From CADEFX01 sp963806735 (lineage in GTDB: Bacteria > Pseudomonadota > Alphaproteobacteria > Rhizobiales > Hyphomicrobiaceae): DNA of 64,000 nucleotides. Every line of letters begins with the position of its first letter. The first letter of the stretch is position 1. Made by a program: the position numbers and the translations under genes. The notes beneath the pieces were generated by a model. The model did no database searches and was not told where the DNA came from. It worked only from the letters and a program-made list of their open reading frames with translations. Below, piece by piece: positions 38,233-46,549 of the stretch. The stretch lies in contig CAWEBE010000010.1 of NCBI GenBank assembly GCA_963806735.1, positions 124,001-188,000 of the forward strand, in the 5' to 3' direction.

Positions 38233-38476
38233 GTTGGCAACCACACCACACGCCACCAATCTCTGGAAATAATCGTTTCAGATAAGCAATCCACGCTGCC
38301 TAGCTACACGCGCCAGTGTGATGATCGATAAATTCGCCGGTGTTCGCGGTCGAGCTCGGACGCGAAGTTCGTTCAGTGGTGGCTGCGAGATCCAACGAAC
38401 GTCGTGATCGGGACACTAGCGTTGAGCCGAGTACTGCTCAGCCGAATGTGAGGCGTACAGAAAGTGCGGCCTGGGC

Positions 38477-39796
38477 TCAGAAAAACCGGTTTTGCGGCCG
38501 AGGCAATCCGAGAGTGTCGCGCAGCGTGGTTCCCGGGTAATCCCGACGAAACAGACTGCGGCGTTGCAGTTCCGGAATCACACGATCGACGAAGTCATCT
38601 AGTCCTTCTGGAAGGTATGGGAACATGATGTTGAACCCGTCGCTGCCTCGCTCCAGCAGCCACTCTTCCATGGCATCGGCGATGGTGACGGGCGTGCCCA
38701 CGAACGCCAGCCCGCCGTATCCGCCCAACCGTTGCGCAAGCTGACGCACATTCAGCTTGTCGCGCTTTGCCAACTCGACCACGCGCTCTCTACCGCTCTT
38801 GCTGGCGTTGGTGTCGGGAATATTGGGCAATGGTCCGTCGGGATCGAAGCCGGACGCATCGTGCCCCAAGGCAATGGACAGGGACGCAATGGCGTTGTCG
38901 TAGTGCACGAGGCTGTCGAGGCGGCCGCGCTTCGCCTGTGCTTCCTCCACCGTATCGCCCACGACGACCAGGGCACCCGGCAGGATCTTGAGATGGTCCG
39001 GATTACGTCCTGCGGTCTGCGCGCGAGCCTTGACGTCCGCGTAGAAGCTTTTGGCGGTGGCGAGATGGGAGCCGGAGGCAAAGACAAGCTCTGCCGTTTC
39101 CGCGGCTAGCTGCCGTCCAGCCTCGGAGGCGCCCGCCTGTACGATGACCGGCCACCCCTGCACCGGCCGCGCAATATTGAGCGGGCCGCGCACAGAGAGG
39201 TATTTGCCCTTATGGTCCAGAACGTGAAGCCTGCTCGGATCGAAATACAGTCCGGTCGCAGCATCGCGAGCGAATGCATCGTCCGCCCAGCTATCCCACA
39301 GGCCGGTCACCACATCGTAGAACTCGCGGGCCCTGGCATAGCGTTCGGCGTGCTCCATGTGCTCTTCGAGACCGAAGTTGAGAGCTGCATCCGGGTTGGA
39401 GGTCGTGACAATATTCCAGCCGGCGCGGCCGCCACTGATGTGGTCGAGCGAGGCGAACCGGCGGGCAATGTGGTAGGCCGAATCGAAGGTGGTCGACGCC
39501 GTTGCAACGAGGCCGATGCGCTTCGTTACCATTGCCAGTGCCGAGAGCAGGGTGAACGGTTCGAACGAGGTCACTGTGTGGCTGCGCTTGAGTGCCTCGA
39601 TCGGCATGTTCAGCACGGCGAGATGGTCCGCCATGAAGAAGGCGTCGAACTTGCCTCGCTCGAGAGTTTGCGCAAACCGAACCAGATGCGCCAAATTGAA
39701 ATTGGCGTCGGAGAAGGACCCCGGATAGCGCCACGCGCCGGTGTGGATGCTGACCGGGCGCATGAAAGCCCCGAGATGCAATTGCCGCGAGCTCAT
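38477..39796 (-). CDS. FMN-dependent luciferase-like monooxygenase (NtaA/SnaA/DszA family)
   Basis: This is a 439-residue bacterial-luciferase-fold monooxygenase of the nitrilotriacetate/DszA subgroup. Landmarks are MRPVSIHTGAWRYPGSFSDA near 12-31, FDAFFMADHLAVLN near 50, the family-specific HISGGRAGWNIVTTSNPDAALNFG near 118-141, and PVIVQAGASEAGRQLAA near 214. Members oxidise sulfonates, sulfones, dibenzothiophene sulfone or aminopolycarboxylates using FMNH2. A flavin reductase gene lies downstream, and two copies of a sulfur-type control element lie upstream, so desulfurisation of an organosulfur compound is the likely role. The substrate is not defined. Confidence 0.88.
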   Translation of the reverse strand: MSSRQLHLGAFMRPVSIHTGAWRYPGSFSDANFNLAHLVRFAQTLERGKFDAFFMADHLAVLNMPIEALKRSHTVTSFEPFTLLSALAMVTKRIGLVATASTTFDSAYHIARRFASLDHISGGRAGWNIVTTSNPDAALNFGLEEHMEHAERYARAREFYDVVTGLWDSWADDAFARDAATGLYFDPSRLHVLDHKGKYLSVRGPLNIARPVQGWPVIVQAGASEAGRQLAAETAELVFASGSHLATAKSFYADVKARAQTAGRNPDHLKILPGALVVVGDTVEEAQAKRGRLDSLVHYDNAIASLSIALGHDASGFDPDGPLPNIPDTNASKSGRERVVELAKRDKLNVRQLAQRLGGYGGLAFVGTPVTIADAMEEWLLERGSDGFNIMFPYLPEGLDDFVDRVIPELQRRSLFRRDYPGTTLRDTLGLPRPQNRFF

Positions 39797-39856
39797 GCGG
39801 TGTTCCGTTCTCCCAAGCTACACTGAGGGGAGCCTGACATTACATCCAGCATGCCA

Positions 39857-39979
39857 TCAGACCCGGATGAGCGCATTCTCGCATTTGCGCGGCTTGCTGG
39901 TTTGGCTCGGCACTGCTTTGGGCGGAGCTATAAGCTTCACGCCCGGTCCGAACCAGTAGGGGGCCGCAGGAATATGCAT
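39857..39979 (-). CDS. Possible 40-residue leader or small protein upstream of the monooxygenase
   Basis: An ATG at 39979 is preceded by a strong GGAGGTG box at good spacing. The frame encodes MHIPAAPYWFGPGVKLIAPP followed by a basic tail with one cysteine (KPRKCENALIRV) and stops 60 bp before the monooxygenase ATG on the same strand. The ribosome binding site is better than that of most nearby genes. I recognise no family. It could be a translated leader or a small protein of the sulfur regulon. Coding status is inferred only from signal strength and placement. Confidence 0.4.
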   Translation of the reverse strand: MHIPAAPYWFGPGVKLIAPPKAVPSQTSKPRKCENALIRV

Positions 39980-40098
39980 GCGCACCTCCGTAGATGAGAA
40001 CCCGTCGTATCTGATGATGCAGCGCAGATCAGGAGGCCGCAGCGGGCCGCGGAGCGCTGTCCATCACAGCAAGCATACGATTGCTCTCGCCAATGCCC

Positions 40099-40123
40099 AA
40101 CTAAGTAGAAGTGCATTGCTTAT
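40099..40123 (-). promoter_or_regulatory. Sulfur-type element, copy A (upstream of the monooxygenase)
   Basis: On the minus strand the 25 bp read ATAAGC, then a 13-bp middle starting AATGCACTTC, then TTAGTT. This is one mismatch from the ATAAGC-N13-TTGGTT pattern seen at copies B, C and D. It lies about 300 bp upstream of the FMN-dependent monooxygenase and points toward it. Confidence 0.5.
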
Positions 40124-40143
40124 GCAGTGGCTCGCGTGGCCAC

Positions 40144-40181
40144 AAAAAAGGCCGGTCAGCGGATCGAACCACGACCGGCCT
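40144..40181 (-). terminator. Intrinsic terminator on the minus strand
   Basis: A perfect 9-bp stem AGGCCGGTC/GACCGGCCT encloses a 15-base loop. On the minus strand it is followed directly by six T residues. No annotated gene runs into it from the right, because the sulfonate importer to the right is on the plus strand. It therefore points to a short minus-strand transcript starting within the preceding 100-150 bp. Confidence 0.75.
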
Positions 40182-40255
40182 AGGTTAGACGCGCGACAGC
40201 GATTGCCAAGCGTCTAGGGAGCTTCATGCGTCAATCTAGACGCACAGGGCGAACG
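40144..40255 (-). ncRNA. Candidate small RNA between element B and the terminator
   Basis: Between sulfur-type element B (40261-40285) and the intrinsic terminator there are about 80-110 bp with no ORF. On the minus strand this stretch contains self-complementary segments (TGCGTC...GACGCA and GCGTCTA...TAGACGC). A promoter activated from element B would give a short, terminated, structured transcript. The loop of the terminator contains GGTTCGATCC, reminiscent of a tRNA T-arm, which may be chance. The 5' end is a guess. Confidence 0.4.
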
Positions 40256-40260
40256 CGACG

Positions 40261-40285
40261 AACCAATGAATTGTGCATTGCTTAT
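40261..40285 (-). promoter_or_regulatory. Sulfur-type element, copy B
   Basis: The minus strand reads ATAAGC, a 13-bp middle starting AATGCACAAT, then TTGGTT. It matches copies C and D in both half-sites and in spacing. It sits just upstream of the candidate small RNA and about 465 bp upstream of the monooxygenase gene. Confidence 0.6.
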
Positions 40286-40485
40286 CAACCCGCGTGGAGG
40301 TTCACCACCCGCGGGGGAGATTTGATCTTTCGCCCCAGCCTGCGAGCTGTTGGCAGACCTCAGAATGCAGGCGCGGAGTCATTTGCGTGGAGATCTAACT
40401 TGCATTTGCCGGGGCTCCGGAGCTTGCAAAATATACTGAGGGTCGTGCGCGGAGCTCTTCGTCGCCGCTTACCTGTCGCCTTTGG

Positions 40486-40510
40486 ATAAGCAACGCAGAA
40501 ATAGTTGGTT
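40486..40510 (+). promoter_or_regulatory. Sulfur-type element, copy C (upstream of ssuA)
   Basis: The plus strand reads ATAAGC, a 13-bp middle starting AACGCAGAAA, then TTGGTT, ending 64 bp before the ssuA start. Same half-sites and spacing as copies B and D, but oriented toward the plus-strand ssu operon. A LysR-type activator site is the natural reading, with the CysB-like regulator encoded at the end of the ssu block as candidate. Confidence 0.6.
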
Positions 40511-40574
40511 GGTCGTGTGCAGGCTCTTGCCTAGCCTTGCAGCATTGCATTCACGGGCGCTTCGGGAGCAACGC

Positions 40575-41558
40575 ATGACCGGCCAGTCGCGAAGACAATT
40601 TTTCAGAGTAGCGGCGACGGCCGCCGCCGCAGCGAGCTTTCCCACTGTCCTGATCCAGCGCGCGCAGGCTGCCGCACCGGCGGTCCCAAAGGAGTTCAAG
40701 ATCGGCTGGCAGAAGGGCTCGGCGATCTTAGTGCTGGCCAAGCACCAGCAGGCGTTCGAGAAGCGCCTCAAGTCGCTCGGCGTCGAGAGCGTCAAATGGG
40801 TCGAGTTCCAATTCGGCCCGCCGCTGCTTGAAGGGCTCGGCCTGGGCGCCGTGGACCTCGGAGCGGTCGGCGACACGCCGCCAATCTTCGCGCAGGTCGC
40901 AGGGGCCAAGCTGGTTTACGCAGCTGCGACGCCGGCGTCGCAGAACGCAATCCTGGTCCCCAAGGACTTGCCGATCAAAACCGTTGCCGATCTGAAGGGC
41001 AGGCGCGTCGCCTTCGGCAAGGGCTCGAGCTCGCACGCAGTGACGGTGCGCGCGCTGGCCCACGCGGGCCTGTCACCCAAGGACATCCAGGAGGTCTACC
41101 TCGCGCCGGCGGACGCGACCGCAGCCTTCAGCGGTGGTCGCGTCGACGCCTGGACCGTGTGGGACCCTTACTACGCGATCGCCGAGCAGAAGTACAACGC
41201 ACGCGTATTGATCGATACCAGCGCCTCTCATCTCGCGAGTCATTCGTACTGGCTGGCCAACCGCGCGTTCGCAGAGACCTATCCGGCGGTGCTCGCCGCG
41301 GCCCTGGACGAGGTCGGCAAGCTGGTTGCCTGGGCCGGCGACCACCGCAAGGAGTTCGCCGAGTTCTACGCGAAGGAGACCGGCGTCGAGCTGGATCCGA
41401 TCCGGGCCGCGTTCCAGCGCGCCCAGTACGCGTGGGGGCCGGTGACCGACAATCACATCCAGTCGCAGCGGGAGCTGGCCGCGTCCTTCCATGAACTCGG
41501 GATCGTGCCCAAGAAGGTCGATCCGAAGGAGATCGTATGGACAGCACCGACGCACTGA
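40575..41558 (+). CDS. ssuA: Aliphatic sulfonate ABC transporter, periplasmic binding protein
   Basis: This 327-residue SsuA-family protein has a twin-arginine-type leader (SRRQFFRVAATAAAAASF, ending AQA). The mature domain opens EFKIGWQKGSAILVLAKHQ, followed by WVEFQFGPPLLEGLGLGAVDLGAVGDTPPIFAQ. This is the hinge and ligand region typical of SsuA, including the GDTPP motif. It captures alkanesulfonates as a sulfur source. ATG at 40575 is selected for the leader; upstream codons are not protein-like. Sulfur-type element C precedes it. Its end overlaps ssuC by 22 bp. Confidence 0.9.
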   Translation: MTGQSRRQFFRVAATAAAAASFPTVLIQRAQAAAPAVPKEFKIGWQKGSAILVLAKHQQAFEKRLKSLGVESVKWVEFQFGPPLLEGLGLGAVDLGAVGDTPPIFAQVAGAKLVYAAATPASQNAILVPKDLPIKTVADLKGRRVAFGKGSSSHAVTVRALAHAGLSPKDIQEVYLAPADATAAFSGGRVDAWTVWDPYYAIAEQKYNARVLIDTSASHLASHSYWLANRAFAETYPAVLAAALDEVGKLVAWAGDHRKEFAEFYAKETGVELDPIRAAFQRAQYAWGPVTDNHIQSQRELAASFHELGIVPKKVDPKEIVWTAPTH

Positions 41559-42415
41559 AAATCGGCGCAGGTGCCGTGCTCGCGGCCGAGGCACGACGAG
41601 ACGAGGTCGCGCCGCGGCGCAACGCGCGCGCCTGGGTCAAGGGGCTGCACCGTTGGCTCCTCGACGCTGGCGTCGGCTGGTTGCTGCCGATCGGGCTGCT
41701 CGCAGCCTGGGAAGCGGCAGCGCGCCTCGACCTGCTGCCCGAGACGATCCTGCCTGCGCCGAGCGCAGTGTTCCTGGCTGCCTGGGGACTGCTGCTCAAG
41801 GGCGAGCTGTTCGTGCATATCGGTGTCAGTGGTGTGCGCGCGCTGGCCGGCTTCGTGGTCGGCGGACTGATCGGCTTCGGGCTGGGACTCGCCAATGGCC
41901 TGTCGGCGCGCAGCCGCAAGTTCACCGACACCACGCTGCAGATGATCCGCAACGTGCCGCACCTCGCGCTGGTGCCGCTCGTGATCATCTGGTTCGGCAT
42001 CGACGAGGGGGCTAAGCTGTTCCTGGTCGCGCTCGGCGTGTTCTTTCCGATCTACGTCAACACGCTGCTCGGCATTCTCACTGTCGATCCGCATCTCATC
42101 GAGATGGGCCGCGCCTACGGCATGTCGAATGCCACGCTGTTCCGCCGTGTGCTGCTGCCCGGGTCGCTGCCGTCGATCTTCGTCGGCGTACGCTACGGGC
42201 TCGGGATCATGTGGCTGACGCTGATCGTCGCCGAGACCATCGCCGCCTCGTCCGGCCTCGGCTACATGGCGATGCAGGCGCGCGAGTTCCTGCTGGTCGA
42301 CGTCGTCGTGCTGGCGATCCTGACCTATGCCTTGCTGGGCAAGCTCGCCGATAGCGTGGCGCGGGTGCTGGAGCGGCGCTGCCTGCAGTGGCATCCGTCG
42401 TTCAGCAAGGGCTAA
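41537..42415 (+). CDS. ssuC: Aliphatic sulfonate ABC transporter permease
   Basis: This 292-residue permease of the SsuC/TauC family has six membrane segments and the cytoplasmic coupling loop GRAYGMSNATLFRRVLLPGSLPSIFVGVRYGLG at about residues 192-224. The segment NVPHLALVPLVIIWFGIDEGAKLFLVALG is highly typical of sulfonate permeases. It overlaps ssuA by 22 bp and precedes ssuB by 13 bp, so the three genes form one operon in the order A-C-B. Confidence 0.92.
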   Translation: MDSTDALKIGAGAVLAAEARRDEVAPRRNARAWVKGLHRWLLDAGVGWLLPIGLLAAWEAAARLDLLPETILPAPSAVFLAAWGLLLKGELFVHIGVSGVRALAGFVVGGLIGFGLGLANGLSARSRKFTDTTLQMIRNVPHLALVPLVIIWFGIDEGAKLFLVALGVFFPIYVNTLLGILTVDPHLIEMGRAYGMSNATLFRRVLLPGSLPSIFVGVRYGLGIMWLTLIVAETIAASSGLGYMAMQAREFLLVDVVVLAILTYALLGKLADSVARVLERRCLQWHPSFSKG

Positions 42416-42428
42416 ACGGGGACCGGGC

Positions 42429-43202
42429 ATGAGCGAATCCCAGCAGGCACGTCGCGGCGCGGCATTGCGCGTGACTGGCGTCGGCCGCGACTTTGGCGCC
42501 CACACGGTGCTGCACAGCATCGACTTGCAGGTGCCGGCCGGCGAGTTCGTCGCAATCGTGGGGCGCAGCGGCTGCGGCAAGAGCACGCTGCTGCGCCTGT
42601 TAGCAGGCCTTGACCGGCCGACGCGCGGGCGCATCGCGCTGGGCGCGGGCGAGGCGGCGGACAGCGCGCGCATCATGTTCCAGGAGCCGCGCCTGCTGCC
42701 CTGGGCGCGGGTGATCGACAACGTCGAGGTCGGGGTGTCCGAGCAGGAAGCGCCGGCTGCCCGGCGCGAGCGTGCGCTCGAGCTGCTGGCCGAGGTCGGC
42801 CTTGCCGATCGCGCGAACGAGTGGCCGGGCGTGTTGTCGGGCGGCCAGCGTCAGCGTGTCGCGCTTGCGCGCGCACTGGTCAGTCGGCCCCAACTGCTGC
42901 TGCTCGACGAGCCGATGGGCGCGTTGGACGCGCTGACGCGCATCGAGATGCAGCGCCTGCTCGAACGGCTCTGGCTGAACCAGGGCTTCTCCGCGGTGCT
43001 GGTGACCCACGATGTCAGCGAGGCGCTGACGCTGGCGGACCGTGTCGTGTTGATCGACCGCGGAGCCATCGCGCTGGACCTGCGCGTGGATCTGTCTCGG
43101 CCGCGCCGGCGAGATCGTCCCGAGCTGGGCGCACTGGAGGAACGCATCCTGGAGCAGCTGTTCGACGGGGCAGATGCCGGTGTACACACAGCCGCCGCCT
43201 GA
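42429..43202 (+). CDS. ssuB: Aliphatic sulfonate ABC transporter ATP-binding protein
   Basis: This 257-residue ATPase has Walker A GRSGCGKST (about 45-53), a Q-loop in RIMFQEPRLLPWARV, signature LSGGQRQRVALARAL, Walker B LLLLDEPMGALDALTR and the switch histidine in LVTHDVSEAL. The compact size and the QEPRLLPW Q-loop fit SsuB/TauB proteins. ATG at 42429 follows a short gap after ssuC. It energises uptake through SsuC. Confidence 0.92.
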   Translation: MSESQQARRGAALRVTGVGRDFGAHTVLHSIDLQVPAGEFVAIVGRSGCGKSTLLRLLAGLDRPTRGRIALGAGEAADSARIMFQEPRLLPWARVIDNVEVGVSEQEAPAARRERALELLAEVGLADRANEWPGVLSGGQRQRVALARALVSRPQLLLLDEPMGALDALTRIEMQRLLERLWLNQGFSAVLVTHDVSEALTLADRVVLIDRGAIALDLRVDLSRPRRRDRPELGALEERILEQLFDGADAGVHTAAA

Positions 43203-43462
43203 GCGCGTGAGGGATCCGATGTCAACATTCTCTGCATCGCGAGAACCGAGTCCACGAGCGATTGAAGCCTTTGATCGCAAGGCTCCGGAATGGCTTTTCG
43301 CCTCATGGCCCGCGGGCGACGCGCTTGATCTTTGCGAGGCTAAGGTGGGCGATTAATTCGCTCCCAGCGCCGACGTTGGAATGGCTTTTCTTCTTATTTG
43401 CGCTGGCGCCTGCATCCCGGGAGAAATTTTTTGTAATGTCCGAGCAGTCGCGTGCTGCGGTT

Positions 43463-43514
43463 CGCCGGCACAAACCAAGCTCCAGGAGTGTGTGGGCTTT
43501 GGTTTGTGCCGGCG
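43463..43514. promoter_or_regulatory. Perfect 16-bp inverted repeat upstream of the CysB-like gene
   Basis: The arms CGCCGGCACAAACCAA (43463-43478) and TTGGTTTGTGCCGGCG (43499-43514) are perfect and separated by 20 bp. The repeat ends 94 bp before the regulator ATG. Each arm ends in the TTGGTT/AACCAA half-site of the sulfur-type element. There is no T-run, so an operator, possibly autoregulatory, is more likely than a terminator. Apart from it, 43203-43608 holds no recognisable gene. Confidence 0.5.
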
Positions 43515-43608
43515 ATGTTGAAATGCGCGCCGCACGCCTTGATGGGATGCGTCTTCGGCTGGACCCAAACAAGTCACCGTCATTTGAGCTACCGGAAGGA
43601 GCACAGCG

Positions 43609-44574
43609 ATGAACTTTCAGCAGCTGCGCATCGTTCGCGAGACCGTCAGGCGCAATTTCAACCTGACCGAGGTCGCCAACGTGCTGTTCACGTCGCAGTC
43701 GGGTGTCAGCAAGCACATCAAGGATCTGGAATACGAGCTGGGCGTCGAGCTGTTCGTGCGGCGCGGCAAGCGGCTGCTCGGATTGACGGACCCAGGCAAG
43801 GAGCTGGTCGAGGTGGTCGAGCGCATACTCGTCGATACGTCCAATATCAAGCGGCTCGGCGAGCAGTTCAGCAATCGCGACGAGGGGCAGCTCACTGTCG
43901 CCACCACGCACACGCAGGCGCGCTACGTGCTGCCGCATGTGGTGGCGGGCTTCACCAAGAACTTTCCCAAGGTCCATCTTGTGCTGCACCAGGGCAGCCC
44001 GACTGAGATTGCCTCGATGCTGCTCGACGGCCAGGCCGACATCGGCATCGCGACGGAAGCGTTGAAGGATGCCCCCTTTCTTGCGGCATTCCCGTTCTAC
44101 ACGTGGCACCACAGCGTCGTGGTGCCGAAAGGGCATGCGCTGGCGGACGAGCGGTCGCTCACGTTGGATGCCATCGCCGATTGGCCCATCCTCACCTACA
44201 ACGAGAACTTCACCGGCCGCCGCAACATCGACCTGACGTTCGCCAAGGCCGGCCTCGCGCCCGACATCATCCTGTCGGCGATGGACACCGACGTTCTCAA
44301 GACCTACGTCGAGCTCGGTCTCGGCATCGGCATCATCGCCTCGATGACGTTCGACCCGAAACGGGATACGAAGCTGCGGCTGCTCGATGCGGCGCATCTG
44401 TTTCCCACCAACACGTCGCTGATCGCCGTGCGCAAGGGAAGCTACCTGCGCAGCTATGCATACCGCTTCATCGAGCTGTGCTCGCCGGCTCTGCCCGAGC
44501 AGACGGTGCGCGCAGCCGCCCTGTCGGAGCAATCCAAGAGCGACGCCACCGGCCGGCGCCCGGCCATCGATTAG
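43609..44574 (+). CDS. cysB: LysR-type regulator, CysB family
   Basis: This 321-residue LysR-type regulator has the special CysB N-terminus: MNFQQLRIVRETVRRNFNLT, then ANVLFTSQSGVSKHIKDLE as the recognition helix. In classical LysR proteins this helix reads AA.L..SQPAVS; the TSQSGVSKHI form marks the CysB/Cbl group. The effector domain (about 92-300) includes TTHTQARYVLPHVVAGF, which in CysB lines the sulfate/acetylserine pocket. CysB activates sulfate, thiosulfate and sulfonate genes under sulfur limitation. It lies between the sulfonate and sulfate import operons and its last 4 bp overlap the end of cysA, convergently. Confidence 0.88.
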   Translation: MNFQQLRIVRETVRRNFNLTEVANVLFTSQSGVSKHIKDLEYELGVELFVRRGKRLLGLTDPGKELVEVVERILVDTSNIKRLGEQFSNRDEGQLTVATTHTQARYVLPHVVAGFTKNFPKVHLVLHQGSPTEIASMLLDGQADIGIATEALKDAPFLAAFPFYTWHHSVVVPKGHALADERSLTLDAIADWPILTYNENFTGRRNIDLTFAKAGLAPDIILSAMDTDVLKTYVELGLGIGIIASMTFDPKRDTKLRLLDAAHLFPTNTSLIAVRKGSYLRSYAYRFIELCSPALPEQTVRAAALSEQSKSDATGRRPAID

Positions 44575-45659
44575 TCTCTGCGTTCGGGGAAGATCTTCAG
44601 CCGCGAAGACGTCAAGCGGACGGACTGACCCGGCGCGATGCCGAGGTTCGCCAGCTCCTGGCGCGTCAATTCCACCTCGAAGTGCTGCTGTTGGGCATGG
44701 CCGTTGAGGCCGATGCGTCCAGTCAGCTCGACGCGTGCCGTCGCGCCGTTGAGCAGGATGCGGTTGACGTTGGCGGCAATCCCGGATGGCACGGTCTGAT
44801 CGACTGAGATCTCGAGCTCGTGGGGGCGGGCATAGGCGACAACATCCTCGCCCTCGCGCGCATCCCCTTCCGCAACTGGGACCGCGGCGTCCGCGTCGAT
44901 GCGCAGAGTTTGTCCTTCGATGCGGCCTGCAAGCTTGTTGACGGCACCGAGAAAACTGTAGGCAAAGGCGGAGACCGGCCGCTCATACACCTCCTGGGCG
45001 GTTCCGGCCTGCTCGATGCGTCCCGCTTGCATCAGGACGATGCGGTCGGCAACTTCCAGCGCCTCATCCTGATCGTGCGTCACGAAAATGGACGTGATGT
45101 GCAACTTGTCATGCAGGCGGCGCAGCCACTGCCGCAGTTCCTTGCGGACCTTGGCGTCGAGTGCGCCGAACGGTTCGTCTAGCAGAAGCACGCTCGGCTC
45201 GACGGCCAAGGCTCTGGCGAGCGCAATGCGCTGGCGCTGGCCGCCCGAGAGCTGCGCCGGATAGCGATGGGCGAGCCAGTCGAGCTGCACCAGAGTTAGG
45301 AGATCATGTGCACGCTTGCGGATTTGCGTGTCCGGCAGCCGCTTGTTGCGCGGCTTCACGCGCAGGCCGAAGGCGACATTCTCCAGCACGGTCATGTGGC
45401 GGAACAACGCATAGTGCTGGAACACGAAACCGACGTGGCGCTCCCGCACGTCGCGGTTCGAGGCGTCCTGCCCGTCGAAGAGAATGCGGCCCGTGTCGGC
45501 GTGCTCGAGACCGGCAATGATGCGCAGCAAGGTCGTCTTGCCGCAGCCGGAGGGTCCGAGCAGGGCGATGAGCTCGCCGGTCGGAAAGGTGAACGAAACG
45601 TTGTCCAAGGCCACGAAGGTACCGAAGGTCTTGCTAATGCGCTGAACCTCGATGCTCAT
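44571..45659 (-). CDS. cysA: Sulfate/thiosulfate ABC transporter ATP-binding protein
   Basis: This 362-residue ATPase has an N-terminal nucleotide-binding domain with Walker A GPSGCGKTT, signature LSGGQRQRIALARAL, Walker B VLLLDEPFGALDAKVRKELR and FVTHDQDEALEVADR. The LDAKVRKELRQWLRRLHD stretch is characteristic of CysA. A C-terminal regulatory (TOBE-like) extension of about 120 residues follows. The start overlaps the cysW stop by 4 bp. It is the last gene of sbp-cysT-cysW-cysA. Confidence 0.93.
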   Translation of the reverse strand: MSIEVQRISKTFGTFVALDNVSFTFPTGELIALLGPSGCGKTTLLRIIAGLEHADTGRILFDGQDASNRDVRERHVGFVFQHYALFRHMTVLENVAFGLRVKPRNKRLPDTQIRKRAHDLLTLVQLDWLAHRYPAQLSGGQRQRIALARALAVEPSVLLLDEPFGALDAKVRKELRQWLRRLHDKLHITSIFVTHDQDEALEVADRIVLMQAGRIEQAGTAQEVYERPVSAFAYSFLGAVNKLAGRIEGQTLRIDADAAVPVAEGDAREGEDVVAYARPHELEISVDQTVPSGIAANVNRILLNGATARVELTGRIGLNGHAQQQHFEVELTRQELANLGIAPGQSVRLTSSRLKIFPERRD

Positions 45660-46549
45660 GGCGCCTCGCTCAGTCGGCTAGATTGCGCTGCTTTCCACTC
45701 GACATAGGTCTTCACAGTGAGAGTTACGAGAGCCAGCAGGGCGAGGAGGGACGCAACCGCGAACGCGGCTGCGAACTGGTATTCGTTGTAAAGTATCTCC
45801 ACGTGCAGGGGCATGGTGTTGGTCTGTCCACGAATGTGGCCGGAGACCACGGAAACTGCGCCGAACTCGCCCATGGCGCGTGCATTGCAGAGTATGACGC
45901 CGTAGAGCAGCGCCCACTTGATGTTGGGCAGCGTGACCTTCCGGAAGATCTTCCAGCCCGAAGCGCCAAGCACGAGGGCCGCCTCCTCCTCTTCCCGGCC
46001 CTGGGCTTCCATGAGCGGGATCAACTCGCGCGCAACGAAGGGAAACGTCACGAAGATGGTGGCGAGAACGATGCCCGGGACCGCAAAGATTACCTTGATG
46101 TCGTGCTCAGCCAGCCAGGGACCGAACCATCCCTGGGCGCCGAACACGAGAACGTAGATCAAACCGGCGATGACAGGCGAGACCGAAAACGGCAGATCGA
46201 CCAGGGTGATGAGCACCCGCTTGCCGCGAAAATCGAACTTCGTGATCGCCCAAGCCGCTGCAATTCCGAACACGAGGTTGAGCGGCACCGCGATCGCGGC
46301 GGCGAGGAGGGTCAGCCTGATGGCGGAGAGGGCGTCGGGCTCGATCAAGGCCGCCAGATAGGCTTCCCACCCTTTGCGCAAGGCTTCGACGAACACGGCC
46401 AGCAGCGGCAGTAGGAGAAAGGTAACGAAGAAGCCGATCGACAGCAGCAGCACAATGGCCTTGATCCAGGCGGGATCGCGGGTCGCCGTTGTGCGCTCGA
46501 AGCGCGCTGTGTGGCGGTGTGCGTCGGTCAAGGTCACTGACAAGGCCAT
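45656..46549 (-). CDS. cysW: Sulfate ABC transporter permease CysW
   Basis: This is a 297-residue permease with six membrane helices. The coupling loop reads EEEEAALVLGASGWKIFRKVTLPNIKWALLYGV at about 195-227, and the family hallmark NARAMGEFGAVSVVSGHIRGQT follows it directly. That sequence, with GEFGAVSVVSG, is diagnostic of CysW. It pairs with CysT in the membrane. It overlaps cysA by 4 bp and cysT by 1 bp. Confidence 0.94.
   Translation of the reverse strand: MALSVTLTDAHRHTARFERTTATRDPAWIKAIVLLLSIGFFVTFLLLPLLAVFVEALRKGWEAYLAALIEPDALSAIRLTLLAAAIAVPLNLVFGIAAAWAITKFDFRGKRVLITLVDLPFSVSPVIAGLIYVLVFGAQGWFGPWLAEHDIKVIFAVPGIVLATIFVTFPFVARELIPLMEAQGREEEEAALVLGASGWKIFRKVTLPNIKWALLYGVILCNARAMGEFGAVSVVSGHIRGQTNTMPLHVEILYNEYQFAAAFAVASLLALLALVTLTVKTYVEWKAAQSSRLSEAP

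Noticed and set aside
38281..38290. A sixth sulfur-type element at the flavin reductase promoter
   Set aside because: Only the ATAAGCAAT half is present and no TTGGTT follows at 13 bp, so I list it only as a half-site.
40151..40181. A tRNA-like T-arm (GGTTCGATCC) in the terminator loop
   Set aside because: No acceptor, D-arm or anticodon arm can be formed around it, so it is not a tRNA; the T-run supports a terminator.
41453..42721. A 422-codon minus-strand frame across ssuC
   Set aside because: Composition is His/Gln/Arg-rich without motifs, and the plus strand holds the intact SsuC permease and SsuB start.
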